Notes under the pieces: generated by a model
What the model was told of the DNA's origin: nothing
Seen by the model: the letters and a program-made list of their open reading frames with translations, nothing else
Databases searched by the model: none
Position numbers and translations under genes: made by a program
In this document: one piece after another, positions 1-8,613 of the stretch
How the letters are laid out: every line of letters begins with the position of its first letter
Numbering within the stretch: the stretch's first letter is position 1
DNA from: Terrabacter sp. Root181
Lineage (GTDB): Bacteria > Actinomycetota > Actinomycetes > Actinomycetales > Dermatophilaceae
NCBI RefSeq assembly: GCF_001428505.1
Contig: NZ_LMHU01000008.1
Location: 62,001-126,000, forward strand
Reading direction: 5' to 3'
Length of the DNA stretch: 64,000 nt

Positions 1-311
1 TTGCTGATCTTGATGAAGTCGTCGAGGAAGCCGACGAAGCCGAGCCCTGCGGCCAGGAAGAGCACGAGCAGCCCACTGGCCGTCGGCGGGTTGAGCGTCA
101 GCAGGTGGGCCAGGAAGTAGGCGCCGAGCATGGCCGCGAGGATGACGGCGCCACCCATGGTGGGCGTGCCGCGCTTCGTGTGGTGCGAGGTGGGTCCGTC
201 GTCGCGGATGAACTGGCCGTAGCCGCGCTTGACGAGGAACTTGATGAACAGCGGGGTGCCGAACAACGAGATGATCAGCGAGATCGATGCTGCGAGCAGG
301 ACGCCCTTCAC
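1..311 (-). CDS. mraY: Phospho-N-acetylmuramoyl-pentapeptide-transferase, N-terminal part (MraY)
   Basis: Integral membrane enzyme that transfers phospho-MurNAc-pentapeptide from UDP to undecaprenyl phosphate, making lipid I. Only about 103 N-terminal residues lie in the window; the gene continues beyond base 1. The visible part has a first membrane segment (residues 2-24), the conserved cytoplasmic motif [19 protein letters not shown] (about residues 36-54), two further membrane segments and the start of the next loop with the DDFIK motif typical of the active site. The GTG start at 311 overlaps the murF stop by four bases (GTGA), as expected for translational coupling in a dcw cluster. Incomplete at the window edge, not truncated biologically as far as can be seen. 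Confidence 0.95.
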   Translation of the reverse strand, partial: MKGVLLAASISLIISLFGTPLFIKFLVKRGYGQFIRDDGPTSHHTKRGTPTMGGAVILAAMLGAYFLAHLLTLNPPTASGLLVLFLAAGLGFVGFLDDFIKIS

Positions 312-1729
312 CGCGTGACCGCCTCTCCGGACGTGGTGGGGACGGGTGTGGCGGTGACCGGGCCACCTTCGGCCGCCAGGCGGTCGCCGAGCCAGCGCAG
401 ACCGCTGTCCCGGCTCGACTTGAGCAGGACGACGTCGCCGGCGCGCAGCCGCGTGGCGAGGAGGTCGTGCGCGGCGTCGGTGTCGGGCACCCACTCGGAG
501 CCCGCGAAGGCCTCGGCGAGCGGACGGGCGCCCTCGCCGACGGCCACGACGTGGTCGAAGGCGAGCGACGCGGCATACGACCCGACGGCCGCGTGCTCGG
601 CGTCGCTGTCGGGCCCCAGCTCGAGCATGCCGCCGAGGACCGCCCAGCGCTCCCCCGCCACGTGCATGGCCGCGACGGCGTCGAGTGCGGCACGCATCGA
701 GTCGGGGTTGGCGTTGTAGGCGTCGTTGACGACGACCACGCCGTCGGCCCGGTCGGTGATCTCCATCCGCCAGCGGCTCACCGCCTCCGCGGCGCCGAGC
801 CCGGCGACGACCTGGTCGAGCGACAGCCCGAGCTCCAGGGCCGCGGCGGCGACGGCGAGCGAGTTGCCGACGTGGTGGGCGCCGCTCTGCTGCAACGAGA
901 CCCGGGCCGTGCCCTGCGGGCACACGAGGGTGTATGCCGCCCTGCCGCGCTCGTCGAGGGTGACGTCCTCGGCGCGTACGTCGGCCTCGGGCGAGAGCCC
1001 GACGAGCTGGACGCGCGACGCCAGACCGGACGCCATGGCGGCGACGACGGGGTCGTCGGCGTTGAGGATCGACAGACCCTCGGCGGGGACGGCCAGCGGC
1101 AGCTCGGCCTTGGCGCGGGCGATGTTCTCGCGCGAGCCGAACTCGCCGATGTGGGCGGTGCCGACATTGAGCACGATGGCGACCTGCGGCGGCGCGATGC
1201 GCGTGAGGTAGTCGATGTGGCCGATCCCCCGGGCGCCCATCTCGGCCACGAGGAATCGCGTCGTCGGGGTGACGCGGCACACCGTCAGCGGCACGCCGAT
1301 CTCGCCGTTGAGGGAGTTGACGGGGGCAACGGTCTCGGCGACGGACGACAGCACGGACGCGAGCAGGTCCTTGACGCTGGTCTTGCCCGACGAGCCGGTG
1401 ATGCCCACGACCCGCAGCTCGGGGGCGCGGTCGACGACGCCGCGGGCGACGAGGCCGAAGGCGGTCTGGACGTCCTCGACGACGACGCACGGCACGCCTG
1501 CGACCGGGCGCGAGGTGAGGGCCGCGACGGCCCCGGCCGCGGCGGCCGCCTCGACGTAGTCGTGCCCGTCGGCGGTCTCGCCGATGCGCGCGACATAGAG
1601 GCTGCCCGGGAGGCAGTCACGGGAGTCGGTGGTCACCGGGCCGTCGACGACGACGGCCTCCGGGGAGTCGGTGCCGTGGACGGCGCCGCCCGTGAGGTCA
1701 CGAATCTCACTGAGGGACAAGGCGATCAC
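308..1729 (-). CDS. murF: UDP-N-acetylmuramoyl-tripeptide--D-alanyl-D-alanine ligase (MurF)
   Basis: Cytoplasmic ATP-dependent ligase that adds D-Ala-D-Ala to the UDP-MurNAc-tripeptide, the last soluble step of precursor synthesis. 473 residues, normal for the family. The N-terminal UDP-binding domain (1-95) is followed by the P-loop [10 protein letters not shown] near residue 110, the [10 protein letters not shown] and EMGARGIGH motifs of the central ATPase domain, and a C-terminal domain with the [12 protein letters not shown] motif. The GTG start at 1729 overlaps the murE stop (GTGA at 1726-1729) and the stop overlaps the mraY start. Reading frame stays open upstream of 1729, but that part is antisense-like coding shadow over murE. 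Confidence 0.96.
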   Translation of the reverse strand: MIALSLSEIRDLTGGAVHGTDSPEAVVVDGPVTTDSRDCLPGSLYVARIGETADGHDYVEAAAAAGAVAALTSRPVAGVPCVVVEDVQTAFGLVARGVVDRAPELRVVGITGSSGKTSVKDLLASVLSSVAETVAPVNSLNGEIGVPLTVCRVTPTTRFLVAEMGARGIGHIDYLTRIAPPQVAIVLNVGTAHIGEFGSRENIARAKAELPLAVPAEGLSILNADDPVVAAMASGLASRVQLVGLSPEADVRAEDVTLDERGRAAYTLVCPQGTARVSLQQSGAHHVGNSLAVAAAALELGLSLDQVVAGLGAAEAVSRWRMEITDRADGVVVVNDAYNANPDSMRAALDAVAAMHVAGERWAVLGGMLELGPDSDAEHAAVGSYAASLAFDHVVAVGEGARPLAEAFAGSEWVPDTDAAHDLLATRLRAGDVVLLKSSRDSGLRWLGDRLAAEGGPVTATPVPTTSGEAVTR

Positions 1730-3309
1730 GATGTCACCCCCGACGAGGTGACGGCTGCGAGGGCGGCGCGCACGGCGTCGCGGTCGTCGAACGGATGCTT
1801 CACTCCGTGGATCTCCTGACCCTTCTCGTGTCCCTTGCCGAGCACCACGACGGTGTCGACAGGGCGGTCCTCCCCCGTACCGACCACCGCGAGGGCGATG
1901 GCCTCGGCGATGGCGCTCGAACGCGTGCCACCGTCGATGATCTCCGTGGCCTGCGCCGAGCCGGCACGGACCTCCGCGCGGGCTCCGGCGACGACGGCCG
2001 AGCGGATCTCGGCCGGGTCCTCGGAACGCGGGTTGTCGTCGGTGACGACGACGACGTCGGCCTGACGGGCGGCGGCGGCACCCATGGCCGGCCGCTTGCC
2101 GCGGTCGCGGTCGCCCCCGGCACCGAGGACGGCGATGAGCCGCCCCGGCGTCGAGGCACGCAGCGCGGCGAGGGCCGCGTCGACGGCGTCGGGTGTGTGC
2201 GCGAAGTCGACGACGCACCGCGGGCCCTCGGCGCCCCCGGGCGCGACGACCTCCATGCGTCCCGGCACGTCGGGAGCCACCGACATGGCTGCCTCGACCT
2301 CGGCCGGCGCGAGGCCGATGCGCAGCAGCGCGAGCGCGGCCAGTGCGGTGTTGGCGACGTTGAAGTGGCCGGGCAGGTGCGAGACGAGTCCCAGGGCACG
2401 GTCCGTCGCCCGCTCCCGCAGGGTGAACGCGCCCCCGTCACCCTCCTCGACAAGCCAGTCGGCGTCCGGGCTGCCCTCGGCCGTGGTGGCGAGGGTCGTC
2501 GTCGGGACGGTCGCCTCGGCCGCGAGGCGCCGGCCCCACGCGTCGTCGACGCAGACGACCGCCGAGCGGGAGCGCTGCGGGGTGAACAGGGAGGCCTTGG
2601 CGCCGAAGTAGTCGTCCATCGAGGCGTGGAAGTCGAGGTGGTCCTGCGAGAGGTTCGTGAAGAGTGCCACGTCATAGACGACCCCGTCGACGCGGTGCAG
2701 CTCGAGGGCGTGGCTCGACACCTCCATGATGCAGGCGTCGATGCCCCGGTCGCGCATGAGCCCGAGCAGCGCGTGCAGGTCGGTCGCCTCGGGCGTCGTG
2801 CGCACCGACTCGATGCGCTCGTCCCCGATGCGCGTCTCGACCGTGCCGATGAGTCCGGTGCGCTGCCCGTGCGCCCGCAGCGCCGACTCGACGAGGTACG
2901 CCGTGGTCGTCTTGCCGTTGGTCCCGGTGACGCCGAGCATCGTCAGGGACTCGGAGGGGTGTCCGTAGACCTGCGCCGCGACGTCGCCGAGGACGCCGCG
3001 AGGGTCCTGTGCGACGACGACGGGCACGGTGACCTCAGGCTGCGCTCCGACCTCAGCGAGGCCGGCCGCGTCGGTCAGGACGGCGACGGCTCCGGCGGCC
3101 ACGGCGTCGGCGACGAAGCGCGCGCCGTGCACGTTGAACCCCGGGAGGGCCGCATACAGGTCCCCGGGGAGCACGGCGCGGCTGTCGAGGGTGACCCCGG
3201 TCACGACGAGGTCGGAGGCGTCCGCGGAGCCCACGTCGGCCCGGATCCGGGTCGTCAGGTCGCGGAGGTGCACACCCGACGTAGCGGGTCGAAGGGGGGA
3301 AGGTGACAC
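1726..3309 (-). CDS. murE: UDP-N-acetylmuramoyl-L-alanyl-D-glutamate--diaminopimelate ligase (MurE)
   Basis: Adds the diamino acid at position 3 of the stem peptide. 527 residues. The P-loop GVTGTNGKTTT sits near residue 128, followed by the TTPEATDLH and EVSSHAL motifs, and the DDNPRSEDP motif near residue 425. DNPR at this place is the known signature of ligases that use diaminopimelate; lysine enzymes carry a different residue. It does not by itself separate meso- from LL-diaminopimelate. Start: GTG at 3309, 11 bases after the ftsI stop; an ATG a few bases upstream is out of frame. The long upstream extension of this frame is a shadow of ftsI. Confidence 0.95.
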   Translation of the reverse strand: MSPSPLRPATSGVHLRDLTTRIRADVGSADASDLVVTGVTLDSRAVLPGDLYAALPGFNVHGARFVADAVAAGAVAVLTDAAGLAEVGAQPEVTVPVVVAQDPRGVLGDVAAQVYGHPSESLTMLGVTGTNGKTTTAYLVESALRAHGQRTGLIGTVETRIGDERIESVRTTPEATDLHALLGLMRDRGIDACIMEVSSHALELHRVDGVVYDVALFTNLSQDHLDFHASMDDYFGAKASLFTPQRSRSAVVCVDDAWGRRLAAEATVPTTTLATTAEGSPDADWLVEEGDGGAFTLRERATDRALGLVSHLPGHFNVANTALAALALLRIGLAPAEVEAAMSVAPDVPGRMEVVAPGGAEGPRCVVDFAHTPDAVDAALAALRASTPGRLIAVLGAGGDRDRGKRPAMGAAAARQADVVVVTDDNPRSEDPAEIRSAVVAGARAEVRAGSAQATEIIDGGTRSSAIAEAIALAVVGTGEDRPVDTVVVLGKGHEKGQEIHGVKHPFDDRDAVRAALAAVTSSGVTS

Positions 3310-3320
3310 GTCATCCCAAC

Positions 3321-5621
3321 TTACAGGCCATCCCGCTTCGCCCGCGCATTGCTGATGACCTCCGGGTCGTCGGACGACAGGGGCTGGTCGGCCCACACGT
3401 GGTAGTCGAGGGTCGACTTCGGGCTGGGCGGTGCGCCGGTGCGCTCGAGCAGGTAGGACATGACCTGGTTGAAGACGGGCCCGGCGAGGGCGCCACCGAA
3501 CATGCCGGCGCTCGGCTTCTGGATGAAGACGGCGACGACGTACTTCGGCGCCTCGGCGGGGGCGAACCCGATGAACGAGGCCGTGAAGCCGTTGTAGCGC
3601 CCCAGCTTCTCGTCGTAGCGGTCGGCCGTGCCCGTCTTGCCGGCGACGCGGTAGCCCTTGATGCGGGCCGCGCTCGCGGTGCCGTTCTCGCCCGTGACCT
3701 CCTCCATCATCCGCGACAGCGTGACCGCGGTGTCCTCGGTCACGACCCGGGTCGGCGTGGTCGGCGGCGACGGGATCAGGGTCCCGCTGTCGTTGACCGT
3801 GCCCTCGACGAGCGACGGCGGCACGCGGATGCCCTTGTTGGCGATGGTCTGGAAGACGCCGGCCTGCTGGATCGCCGTGACGGCGTAGCCCTGGCCGAAG
3901 AGGACCGTGTAGCGGCGGGTCGAGACCCAGTCCTTGGCGCCGGCGAGCAGTCCTGCCGACTCCCCCGGGAAGCCCACGGGGGTCTTGGAGCCGACGCCGA
4001 ACTTGCGGTAGTACGCCTCCATGATCGCCGGCGCGACGCGCTCGCCGATGAGCATGGTGCCCATGTTGGACGACTTCGCTAGCACGCCGGTGGCCGTCAT
4101 GTTCTCGACGCCGTGCGGCTCGTTGTCCTTGAAGGACGTGCCGGCTCGGGGCAGGCGCGGGGGGACGATGACGCCGGTGTCCGGGGTGATGACGCCCTGC
4201 TCGAGCGCTGCCGCCATCGTCATCAGCTTGCCGGTCGAGCCCGGCTCGAAGGCGTCGTTGAAGGCGTAGTTGCCGAGCGAGGACTTGGTCGCGTCGCCGA
4301 GGTCGTTGGGGTCGAACGTCGGGTAGCTCGCGGCGGCCCGAACCTTGCCGGTGGCCACCTCCATGACCACCGCGGTGCCGGACTGGGCGCCGACGGCGGT
4401 GACCTGCTTGGCGAGGGCGTTCTGGGCGTACCACTGGAGGTCGGCGTCGATGGTCAGCTTGACGTCGCGCCCGTTGACGACCGGGGTGTCGACGCGCTGG
4501 GAGCCGGGGATGATGTAGCCGTCGCGGGCCCGCTCGGCGACGCTGACGCCGGGGGTGCCCTTGAGGGTCTTGTCGAGCATCTGCTCGATGCCGCCCGCGC
4601 CGCTCTGGTCGGAGGGCCGCACGAAGCCGACGAGCTGGCCGAGGGCCATCGACGTCGGGTAGATCCGCTGCGCCGTGCGCTCACCGGTGATGCCGGGGAT
4701 GCCGAGCGACCGGATCTCGCGGTAGATCGCCGGGTTGACCTCCTTCTTGACCACGACGTACCGGGTGTTCGAGCGCGTGAACAGCTTCGTCAGCTGGGTC
4801 GGCGTCATGTCGAGGAGCGGTGCGAGGTCGGCCGCGGCCCGCGTGACCCCGACCTCCTGGCGCACGCCGTCGATCGCCACGGTGTAGCCCGGGATGATCT
4901 TCGGGTCGGCCGCGATGGTGAAGCGCTCGACCGAGTCGGCGAGCACCTGGCCGTTGGTGTCGAGGATCTGGCCGCGCATGGCCGGGGTCGTCGTCTTGAC
5001 CGAACGCTTGAACAGCGCGGCCTCCTGCGTCGCCGACGCGTCGAAGGCCTGGATGCGGAGCAGCTGCCCCGCGAAGATCGTGAAGACGAAGAGGATGGCC
5101 ACGAACATGACGCGCGCGCGACGGCGCGGGTTGGCTCGCGAGATCTTGAGGGGGCGACGGGGCCCGCGCGGACCACGGGGGCCTCGCGGCCCTCGTGCTG
5201 CGGCCGCGCGCTGGGATGCCGGGCCGCGGCCGCGGCTCGGCGACGCCTGGGACCGCGGAGCGCCCGTACGCGCGCCCGCACGTGCGGTGCCGGCCGGCGC
5301 GCCGCCGCGGGCCCGGCCGGGGGCGGGGGCCCGCCCTGCCGGGGTGGCGCGTGCCGACGTGCTCGCGCGCGCGCCGGCGTTCGAGCCCGCCTTCGGGCCG
5401 GGTGAGCGCGCCTGGGTGCCCTGTCGGGTGGCGCCGCCCTGGCTCGCTCGAGCTGCGCCCGCGCGTCCCTGGCTCGTGCGTCCTTGGCTCGTGCGTCCTT
5501 GGCTCGTGCGTCCTTGACTCGTGCGCGTCGCGCCCGCGGCGGACGACGTACGGCGGTGGTCCCCTGCGGGCGCAGCGCCGCGGCCGGTCCGTCGTGGATC
5601 GGTCGACCGGTTCTGCGTCAC
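3321..5621 (-). CDS. ftsI: Septal peptidoglycan transpeptidase, class B PBP (FtsI/PBP3)
   Basis: D,D-transpeptidase that cross-links septal peptidoglycan together with FtsW. 766 residues, longer than usual because of a basic, Arg/Ala/Gly-rich cytoplasmic tail of about 165 residues that contains a tandem TSQGR repeat. One membrane anchor follows (about residues 170-192), then the PBP dimer domain and the transpeptidase domain with the SxxK box STGK near residue 461, SSN near 517 and KTGT near 663. The GTG start at 5621 has GAGGTG seven bases upstream, inside the end of the ftsL-like gene. Also called pbpB in actinobacteria. All catalytic motifs look intact. Confidence 0.96.
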   Translation of the reverse strand: MTQNRSTDPRRTGRGAAPAGDHRRTSSAAGATRTSQGRTSQGRTSQGRTSQGRAGAARASQGGATRQGTQARSPGPKAGSNAGARASTSARATPAGRAPAPGRARGGAPAGTARAGARTGAPRSQASPSRGRGPASQRAAAARGPRGPRGPRGPRRPLKISRANPRRRARVMFVAILFVFTIFAGQLLRIQAFDASATQEAALFKRSVKTTTPAMRGQILDTNGQVLADSVERFTIAADPKIIPGYTVAIDGVRQEVGVTRAAADLAPLLDMTPTQLTKLFTRSNTRYVVVKKEVNPAIYREIRSLGIPGITGERTAQRIYPTSMALGQLVGFVRPSDQSGAGGIEQMLDKTLKGTPGVSVAERARDGYIIPGSQRVDTPVVNGRDVKLTIDADLQWYAQNALAKQVTAVGAQSGTAVVMEVATGKVRAAASYPTFDPNDLGDATKSSLGNYAFNDAFEPGSTGKLMTMAAALEQGVITPDTGVIVPPRLPRAGTSFKDNEPHGVENMTATGVLAKSSNMGTMLIGERVAPAIMEAYYRKFGVGSKTPVGFPGESAGLLAGAKDWVSTRRYTVLFGQGYAVTAIQQAGVFQTIANKGIRVPPSLVEGTVNDSGTLIPSPPTTPTRVVTEDTAVTLSRMMEEVTGENGTASAARIKGYRVAGKTGTADRYDEKLGRYNGFTASFIGFAPAEAPKYVVAVFIQKPSAGMFGGALAGPVFNQVMSYLLERTGAPPSPKSTLDYHVWADQPLSSDDPEVISNARAKRDGL
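5464..5523. repeat. Four 15-bp tandem repeats inside ftsI
   Basis: Four consecutive 15-base units, CGTCCTTGGCTCGTG with single-base variants, lie in the 5' part of ftsI and encode repeated TSQGR pentapeptides in the cytoplasmic tail of the protein. Units are in frame, so copy-number changes would alter tail length without disrupting the enzyme. Confidence 0.9.
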
Positions 5622-5625
5622 GGGT

Positions 5626-6282
5626 TCACCTCACCGTCGTCTGCTGGGCCTGCCCCGCCTGGCTCGCCGCGGGCGCGCCCGTGGCCCGACCCGTCGACGC
5701 TCCGGGCGTCGTGCCCAGTGTGGGTGCTCCGGGGGTCTCGGGCTTGGCACCGGGCGTCGTCGGCGTGGCGGCCTGGGCCGGCTTGGCCGAGGCCGCCTTG
5801 CTGGCCTTCGTCGCCGACGACAGCACCTTCTTGACCTTGGCCGTCACGGCGGGAGGCGTCGGGCTCGTGACGATCGGGAAGGCGTTGTTCTTCGTCGCCG
5901 GCTCGGGCTCCCCGGTGACCGTGCCCTTGGAGAGGTCGATGTAGCCGCGGGTGTTCATCCGCACCATGCCGAGCTCGGCGGCGCTACGGGCGAGGGCGCC
6001 GGTCGCCGAGGAACGGTCGATGTCCTCCTGGAGGTTGCCGGCGGTGTCGCTGAGTCGCGCCGACTCCCGCTGGAGGTCGCCGAGCGCGAGCGAGCCCTGG
6101 GCGAGCGCGGTGTTGAGCAGGAGCAGGGCGATGAGCCCGGCGGTGAGCAGCGCGATGCAGATCGTGGCGAAGGTGCCGTTTCCGGTGCGCGTGATGCTGC
6201 TCGGGATGACCCGGAGTGGCGTGGGGGCGGGGCCGCGCCGCGGGGCGCGGAGCGGCCGGGCCGTGGCGGTCATCTGGCTCAT
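5626..6282 (-). CDS. FtsL-like septum formation membrane protein
   Basis: Bitopic membrane protein expected to act with FtsB/FtsQ in the divisome. 218 residues: a short basic cytoplasmic N-terminus, one membrane span (about residues 38-62, rich in Leu/Ala/Ile), a coiled-coil-prone stretch of about 50 residues ([10 protein letters not shown]... to [15 protein letters not shown]), and a long Ala/Pro/Thr/Lys-rich extracytoplasmic tail that ordinary FtsL proteins lack. The ATG at 6282 overlaps the rsmH stop (ATGA) and the stop lies four bases before the ftsI start. Position between rsmH and ftsI is the standard place of ftsL, which supports the call more than sequence, because FtsL is poorly conserved. 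Confidence 0.85.
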   Translation of the reverse strand: MSQMTATARPLRAPRRGPAPTPLRVIPSSITRTGNGTFATICIALLTAGLIALLLLNTALAQGSLALGDLQRESARLSDTAGNLQEDIDRSSATGALARSAAELGMVRMNTRGYIDLSKGTVTGEPEPATKNNAFPIVTSPTPPAVTAKVKKVLSSATKASKAASAKPAQAATPTTPGAKPETPGAPTLGTTPGASTGRATGAPAASQAGQAQQTTVR

Positions 6283-7289
6283 CGGGTGGGTCCCTTCCTG
6301 GTCCTGCTGGCTGAGGTGTGCGTGGAGGTGTCGCGCACGCGCTCCGCGACGCGAAGTCGGGCCGAGGCGGCCCGTGGGTTGGTGGTGACCTCGTCGTCGC
6401 TCGGCACCTCGGCGCCGCGCGTGACGAGGGAGAGGTATGCCGCGTGCTCGGGGAGCTCGACCGGCAGACCTGCGGGGGTGCTGGAGGTGGCGCCGGCGGC
6501 GAACGCGCGCTTCGTCGCCCGGTCCTCCAGCGAGTGGTAGGACAGGACGGCGATCCGGCCACCGACTGCGAGGACGTCGATCGCCTCGTCGATGGCTCGA
6601 CGCCAGACCTCGAGCTCGTCGTTGACCTCGATGCGCAGGGCCTGGAAGGTGCGCTTGGCCGGGTGACCGCTCTGACGCTGCGAGGCCGCCGGGATGACGC
6701 GCCGCAGCATGTCGACGAGCCGACCGGACGACGTGTACGGCTCGATGGCGCGGTCCTGCACGACGGCCTTGGCGATCTTCCGGGCGAAGCGCTCCTCGCC
6801 GTAGTCGCGCAGGATGCGGGTGAGGTCCTCGACCGAGTAGGTGTTGAGCACGTCGGCGGCGGTCTGGCCCGTGGACTGGTCCATCCGCATGTCGAGGGGA
6901 GCGTCGACACGGTAGGCGAACCCACGGTCCGTCTCGTCGAGCTGGAGCGAGCTGACCCCCAGGTCGAAGAGGATGCCGTCGACGGTCGACACGTCGAGGT
7001 CGGCCACGACGTCCTTGATGTCGTCGTAGACGGCGTGCACCGGGCGGAAGCGGTCACCGAAGCGGGCGAGCCGCTCACCGGCGAGCGCGAGGGCCTCCCG
7101 GTCGCGGTCGATCCCGACGACGACGCACTCCGGGAAGCGCTCGAGCACTCCCTCGGCGTGGCCGCCCATGCCGAGCGTGCCGTCGACGTGCACCGCGCCG
7201 GGCCGCTCGAGGGCGGGCGCGAGCAGGTCGAGGATCCGGTCGCGCATGACGGGGACGTGGCGCTCCTGCGCCTGTCCTCGATCGCTCAT
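6279..7289 (-). CDS. rsmH: 16S rRNA (cytosine(1402)-N(4))-methyltransferase (RsmH/MraW)
   Basis: SAM-dependent methyltransferase that modifies C1402 of 16S rRNA in the P site. 336 residues, usual length. Visible family motifs are the N-terminal HVPVM box, the SAM-binding [12 protein letters not shown] near residues 41-52, GIDRDREAL near 67-76, LFDLGVSS and the RGFAYR/PLDMRMD motif, with a C-terminal SYHSLEDR motif. The ATG at 7289 is preceded by GAGAGGGA. It is separated from mraZ by 372 bases, unusually loose for this cluster, while its 3' end overlaps the ftsL-like gene. Confidence 0.96.
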   Translation of the reverse strand: MSDRGQAQERHVPVMRDRILDLLAPALERPGAVHVDGTLGMGGHAEGVLERFPECVVVGIDRDREALALAGERLARFGDRFRPVHAVYDDIKDVVADLDVSTVDGILFDLGVSSLQLDETDRGFAYRVDAPLDMRMDQSTGQTAADVLNTYSVEDLTRILRDYGEERFARKIAKAVVQDRAIEPYTSSGRLVDMLRRVIPAASQRQSGHPAKRTFQALRIEVNDELEVWRRAIDEAIDVLAVGGRIAVLSYHSLEDRATKRAFAAGATSSTPAGLPVELPEHAAYLSLVTRGAEVPSDDEVTTNPRAASARLRVAERVRDTSTHTSASRTRKGPTR

Positions 7290-7528
7290 GGTGCGTCCCT
7301 CTCACGCTCGTGCTGCGGGCCCGTTCTGGTGCGCCTGTGGTGCACGGGGCTGGTGTGACTCATGTGACCTGGCGGTGGATAGAGGTCCGCCTCGTCTGCT
7401 GCTGTGGTGGTGGTGGTGGCCGGTCGGCCGGGTGGCGGCGATCAGGTGGAGGGAGCTGATCGGCTGCCGGTCGGTGTGCTGGTCTGCGGTGCGGTCGACC
7501 TGGGGGCTGGTCCCCATCCGCTGCCTCG

Positions 7529-7554
7529 CCCGGGACGGGGGAAGTCGTCCCGGG
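7529..7554 (-). terminator. Hairpin in the mraZ-rsmH gap
   Basis: The 372-base stretch 7290-7661 between mraZ and rsmH has no convincing gene. It holds a 9-bp perfect stem, CCCGGGACG / CGTCCCGGG, with an 8-base loop. No U-run follows, so it could be an attenuator, RNA processing site or partial terminator that lowers read-through from mraZ into the division genes. The rest of the gap is simple GGTCGG/CCGAC-rich sequence. Confidence 0.4.
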
Positions 7555-7661
7555 AGTGGAGCGGCTGGAGGCCGGCACTCAGGTGCTGATCGGTCGGGGA
7601 TGTCGGTCGGCGGTGTCGGTCGGTCGGCGGGTGGGCGTTGGCGGCGGTGGTCGTCCGGAGC

Positions 7662-8093
7662 TCAGAAGAGCCCGGGGATCACCTCCTCCGCCGTGTCGGC
7701 GAAGCTCTGCTCGGTCTGCTCGAGGTAGGTGCTCCAGACCGTGCTGTCCCAGACCTCGAGGCGGGCGCCGGCGCCGATGACCGTGACCTCGCGGTCGAGG
7801 CCGGCGTACTGGCGCAGGTTGGCCGGGATGGTGAACCGGCCCTGCTTGTCGGGGATCTCGTCGGACGCGCCGGAGAGGAAGACGCGCATGTAGTCGCGGG
7901 CGACCTTGCTCGTCGTCGGGGCCTGGCGCATCTGGTCGGCGACCTTGACGAACTCGTCCATCGGGTAGATGAACAGGCTGCGTTCCTGGCCGCGCGTCAC
8001 CACGAGCCCGCCGGCCATCCGCTCGCGGTACTTCGCGGGCAGGAAGAGCCGACCCTTCTCGTCGAGCCGGGGCGTGTGCGTCCCGAGAAACAT
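7662..8093 (-). CDS. mraZ: Transcriptional regulator MraZ
   Basis: AbrB-fold DNA-binding protein that forms rings and represses the dcw operon by binding short direct repeats spaced one helical turn apart. 143 residues, normal length, with the two diagnostic DxxxR motifs (DEKGR near residue 11 and DKQGR near 85). The start ATG at 8093 is preceded by a strong GGGGAGG site 9-12 bases upstream; the open frame continues 29 codons further but without family similarity. Candidate MraZ boxes lie in its own promoter and twice more towards the divergent moxR operon. Confidence 0.96.
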   Translation of the reverse strand: MFLGTHTPRLDEKGRLFLPAKYRERMAGGLVVTRGQERSLFIYPMDEFVKVADQMRQAPTTSKVARDYMRVFLSGASDEIPDKQGRFTIPANLRQYAGLDREVTVIGAGARLEVWDSTVWSTYLEQTEQSFADTAEEVIPGLF

Positions 8094-8152
8094 GGTCCGC
8101 CACCTCCCCTTTGTCGACCCGAAGGCGTCCCCATTCCCTACCTTGGAGCGCC

Positions 8153-8180
8153 ACGATACTCCACTTTGCTCCACCGTCAA
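8153..8180 (-). promoter_or_regulatory. Predicted mraZ promoter overlapping an operator
   Basis: On the minus strand a -35 TTGACG (8180-8175) and a -10 TATCGT (8158-8153) are separated by 16 bases. The spacer is filled almost exactly by the GTGGAG direct repeats, which would place a bound MraZ ring between the two promoter elements and explain autorepression. Position relative to the mraZ start leaves a leader of roughly 50 bases. Confidence 0.6.
8159..8175 (-). promoter_or_regulatory. Candidate MraZ operator 1
   Basis: Minus strand GGTGGAGCAAAGTGGAG: two GTGGAG units spaced exactly 10 bp, followed 10 bp later by a degenerate GTGGCG. Known MraZ sites in other bacteria are direct repeats with 10-bp spacing, which this matches in architecture; the exact core differs from the Escherichia coli TGGGN. 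Confidence 0.6.
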
Positions 8181-8234
8181 CGAACCTTGCCCCTTATGGG
8201 CCCGGCGAGTCCGGTGTTTTCGCAGGTCAGAAGG

Positions 8235-8251
8235 GGTGGAGTGAAGTGGAG
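8235..8251 (+). promoter_or_regulatory. Candidate MraZ operator 2
   Basis: Plus strand GGTGGAGTGAAGTGGAG, the same GGTGGAG-N3-AGTGGAG box as in the mraZ promoter but in the opposite orientation, pointing towards moxR. It lies between the two divergent genes, about 360 bases upstream of the moxR start. Confidence 0.5.
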
Positions 8252-8415
8252 CAGATCAGACGCTGCGCGCCACCCAGCCCTGCGCTCGCCCCGACGCGGC
8301 GGCCGACCCCGGCGGGACGGCATACGCGAGCTGCTCACGAGTCGTGCTCAGCGGCGGGCTCGGAGAGGGCCCGAGGGGCACCGAACCGAACCGAACGCCC
8401 GCGCGGGACGTTGGA

Positions 8416-8432
8416 GGTGGAGGAAAGTGGAG
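8416..8432 (+). promoter_or_regulatory. Candidate MraZ operator 3
   Basis: Plus strand GGTGGAGGAAAGTGGAG, third copy of the box, about 180 bases upstream of the moxR start. No clear -35/-10 pair could be assigned next to it. The remaining part of the 520-base divergent region (8094-8613) shows no further gene. Confidence 0.5.
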
Positions 8433-8613
8433 GTGTGCCAGGGACGCTCTCGGGTGGCCTCCCCCCACGTGCCTTCGTCCAGGTCTCCATCCGGTCACGA
8501 CCGGGGCAGCCCTACCGGTGTCGAGGGTCCATGGGAGAAGATCACCTGACGGGTTGCGCAGTCCGCCACGAGCAGGGCTGCGCCACGACATGGGGACGAC
8601 GACGGAGGACAGC

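Noticed and set aside
287-1819. 510-codon plus-strand frame over murF
   Set aside because: Antisense shadow of murF, which has intact ligase motifs.
7302-7517. 71-codon minus-strand frame in the mraZ-rsmH gap, with a His run
   Set aside because: Composition is biased Pro/His/Arg/Gln, no ribosome binding site or family pattern; treated as non-coding.
8590-8613. ATG at 8590 as moxR start
   Set aside because: No ribosome binding site, while GTG at 8614 follows GGAGG at five bases; the extra eight residues are not family-like.
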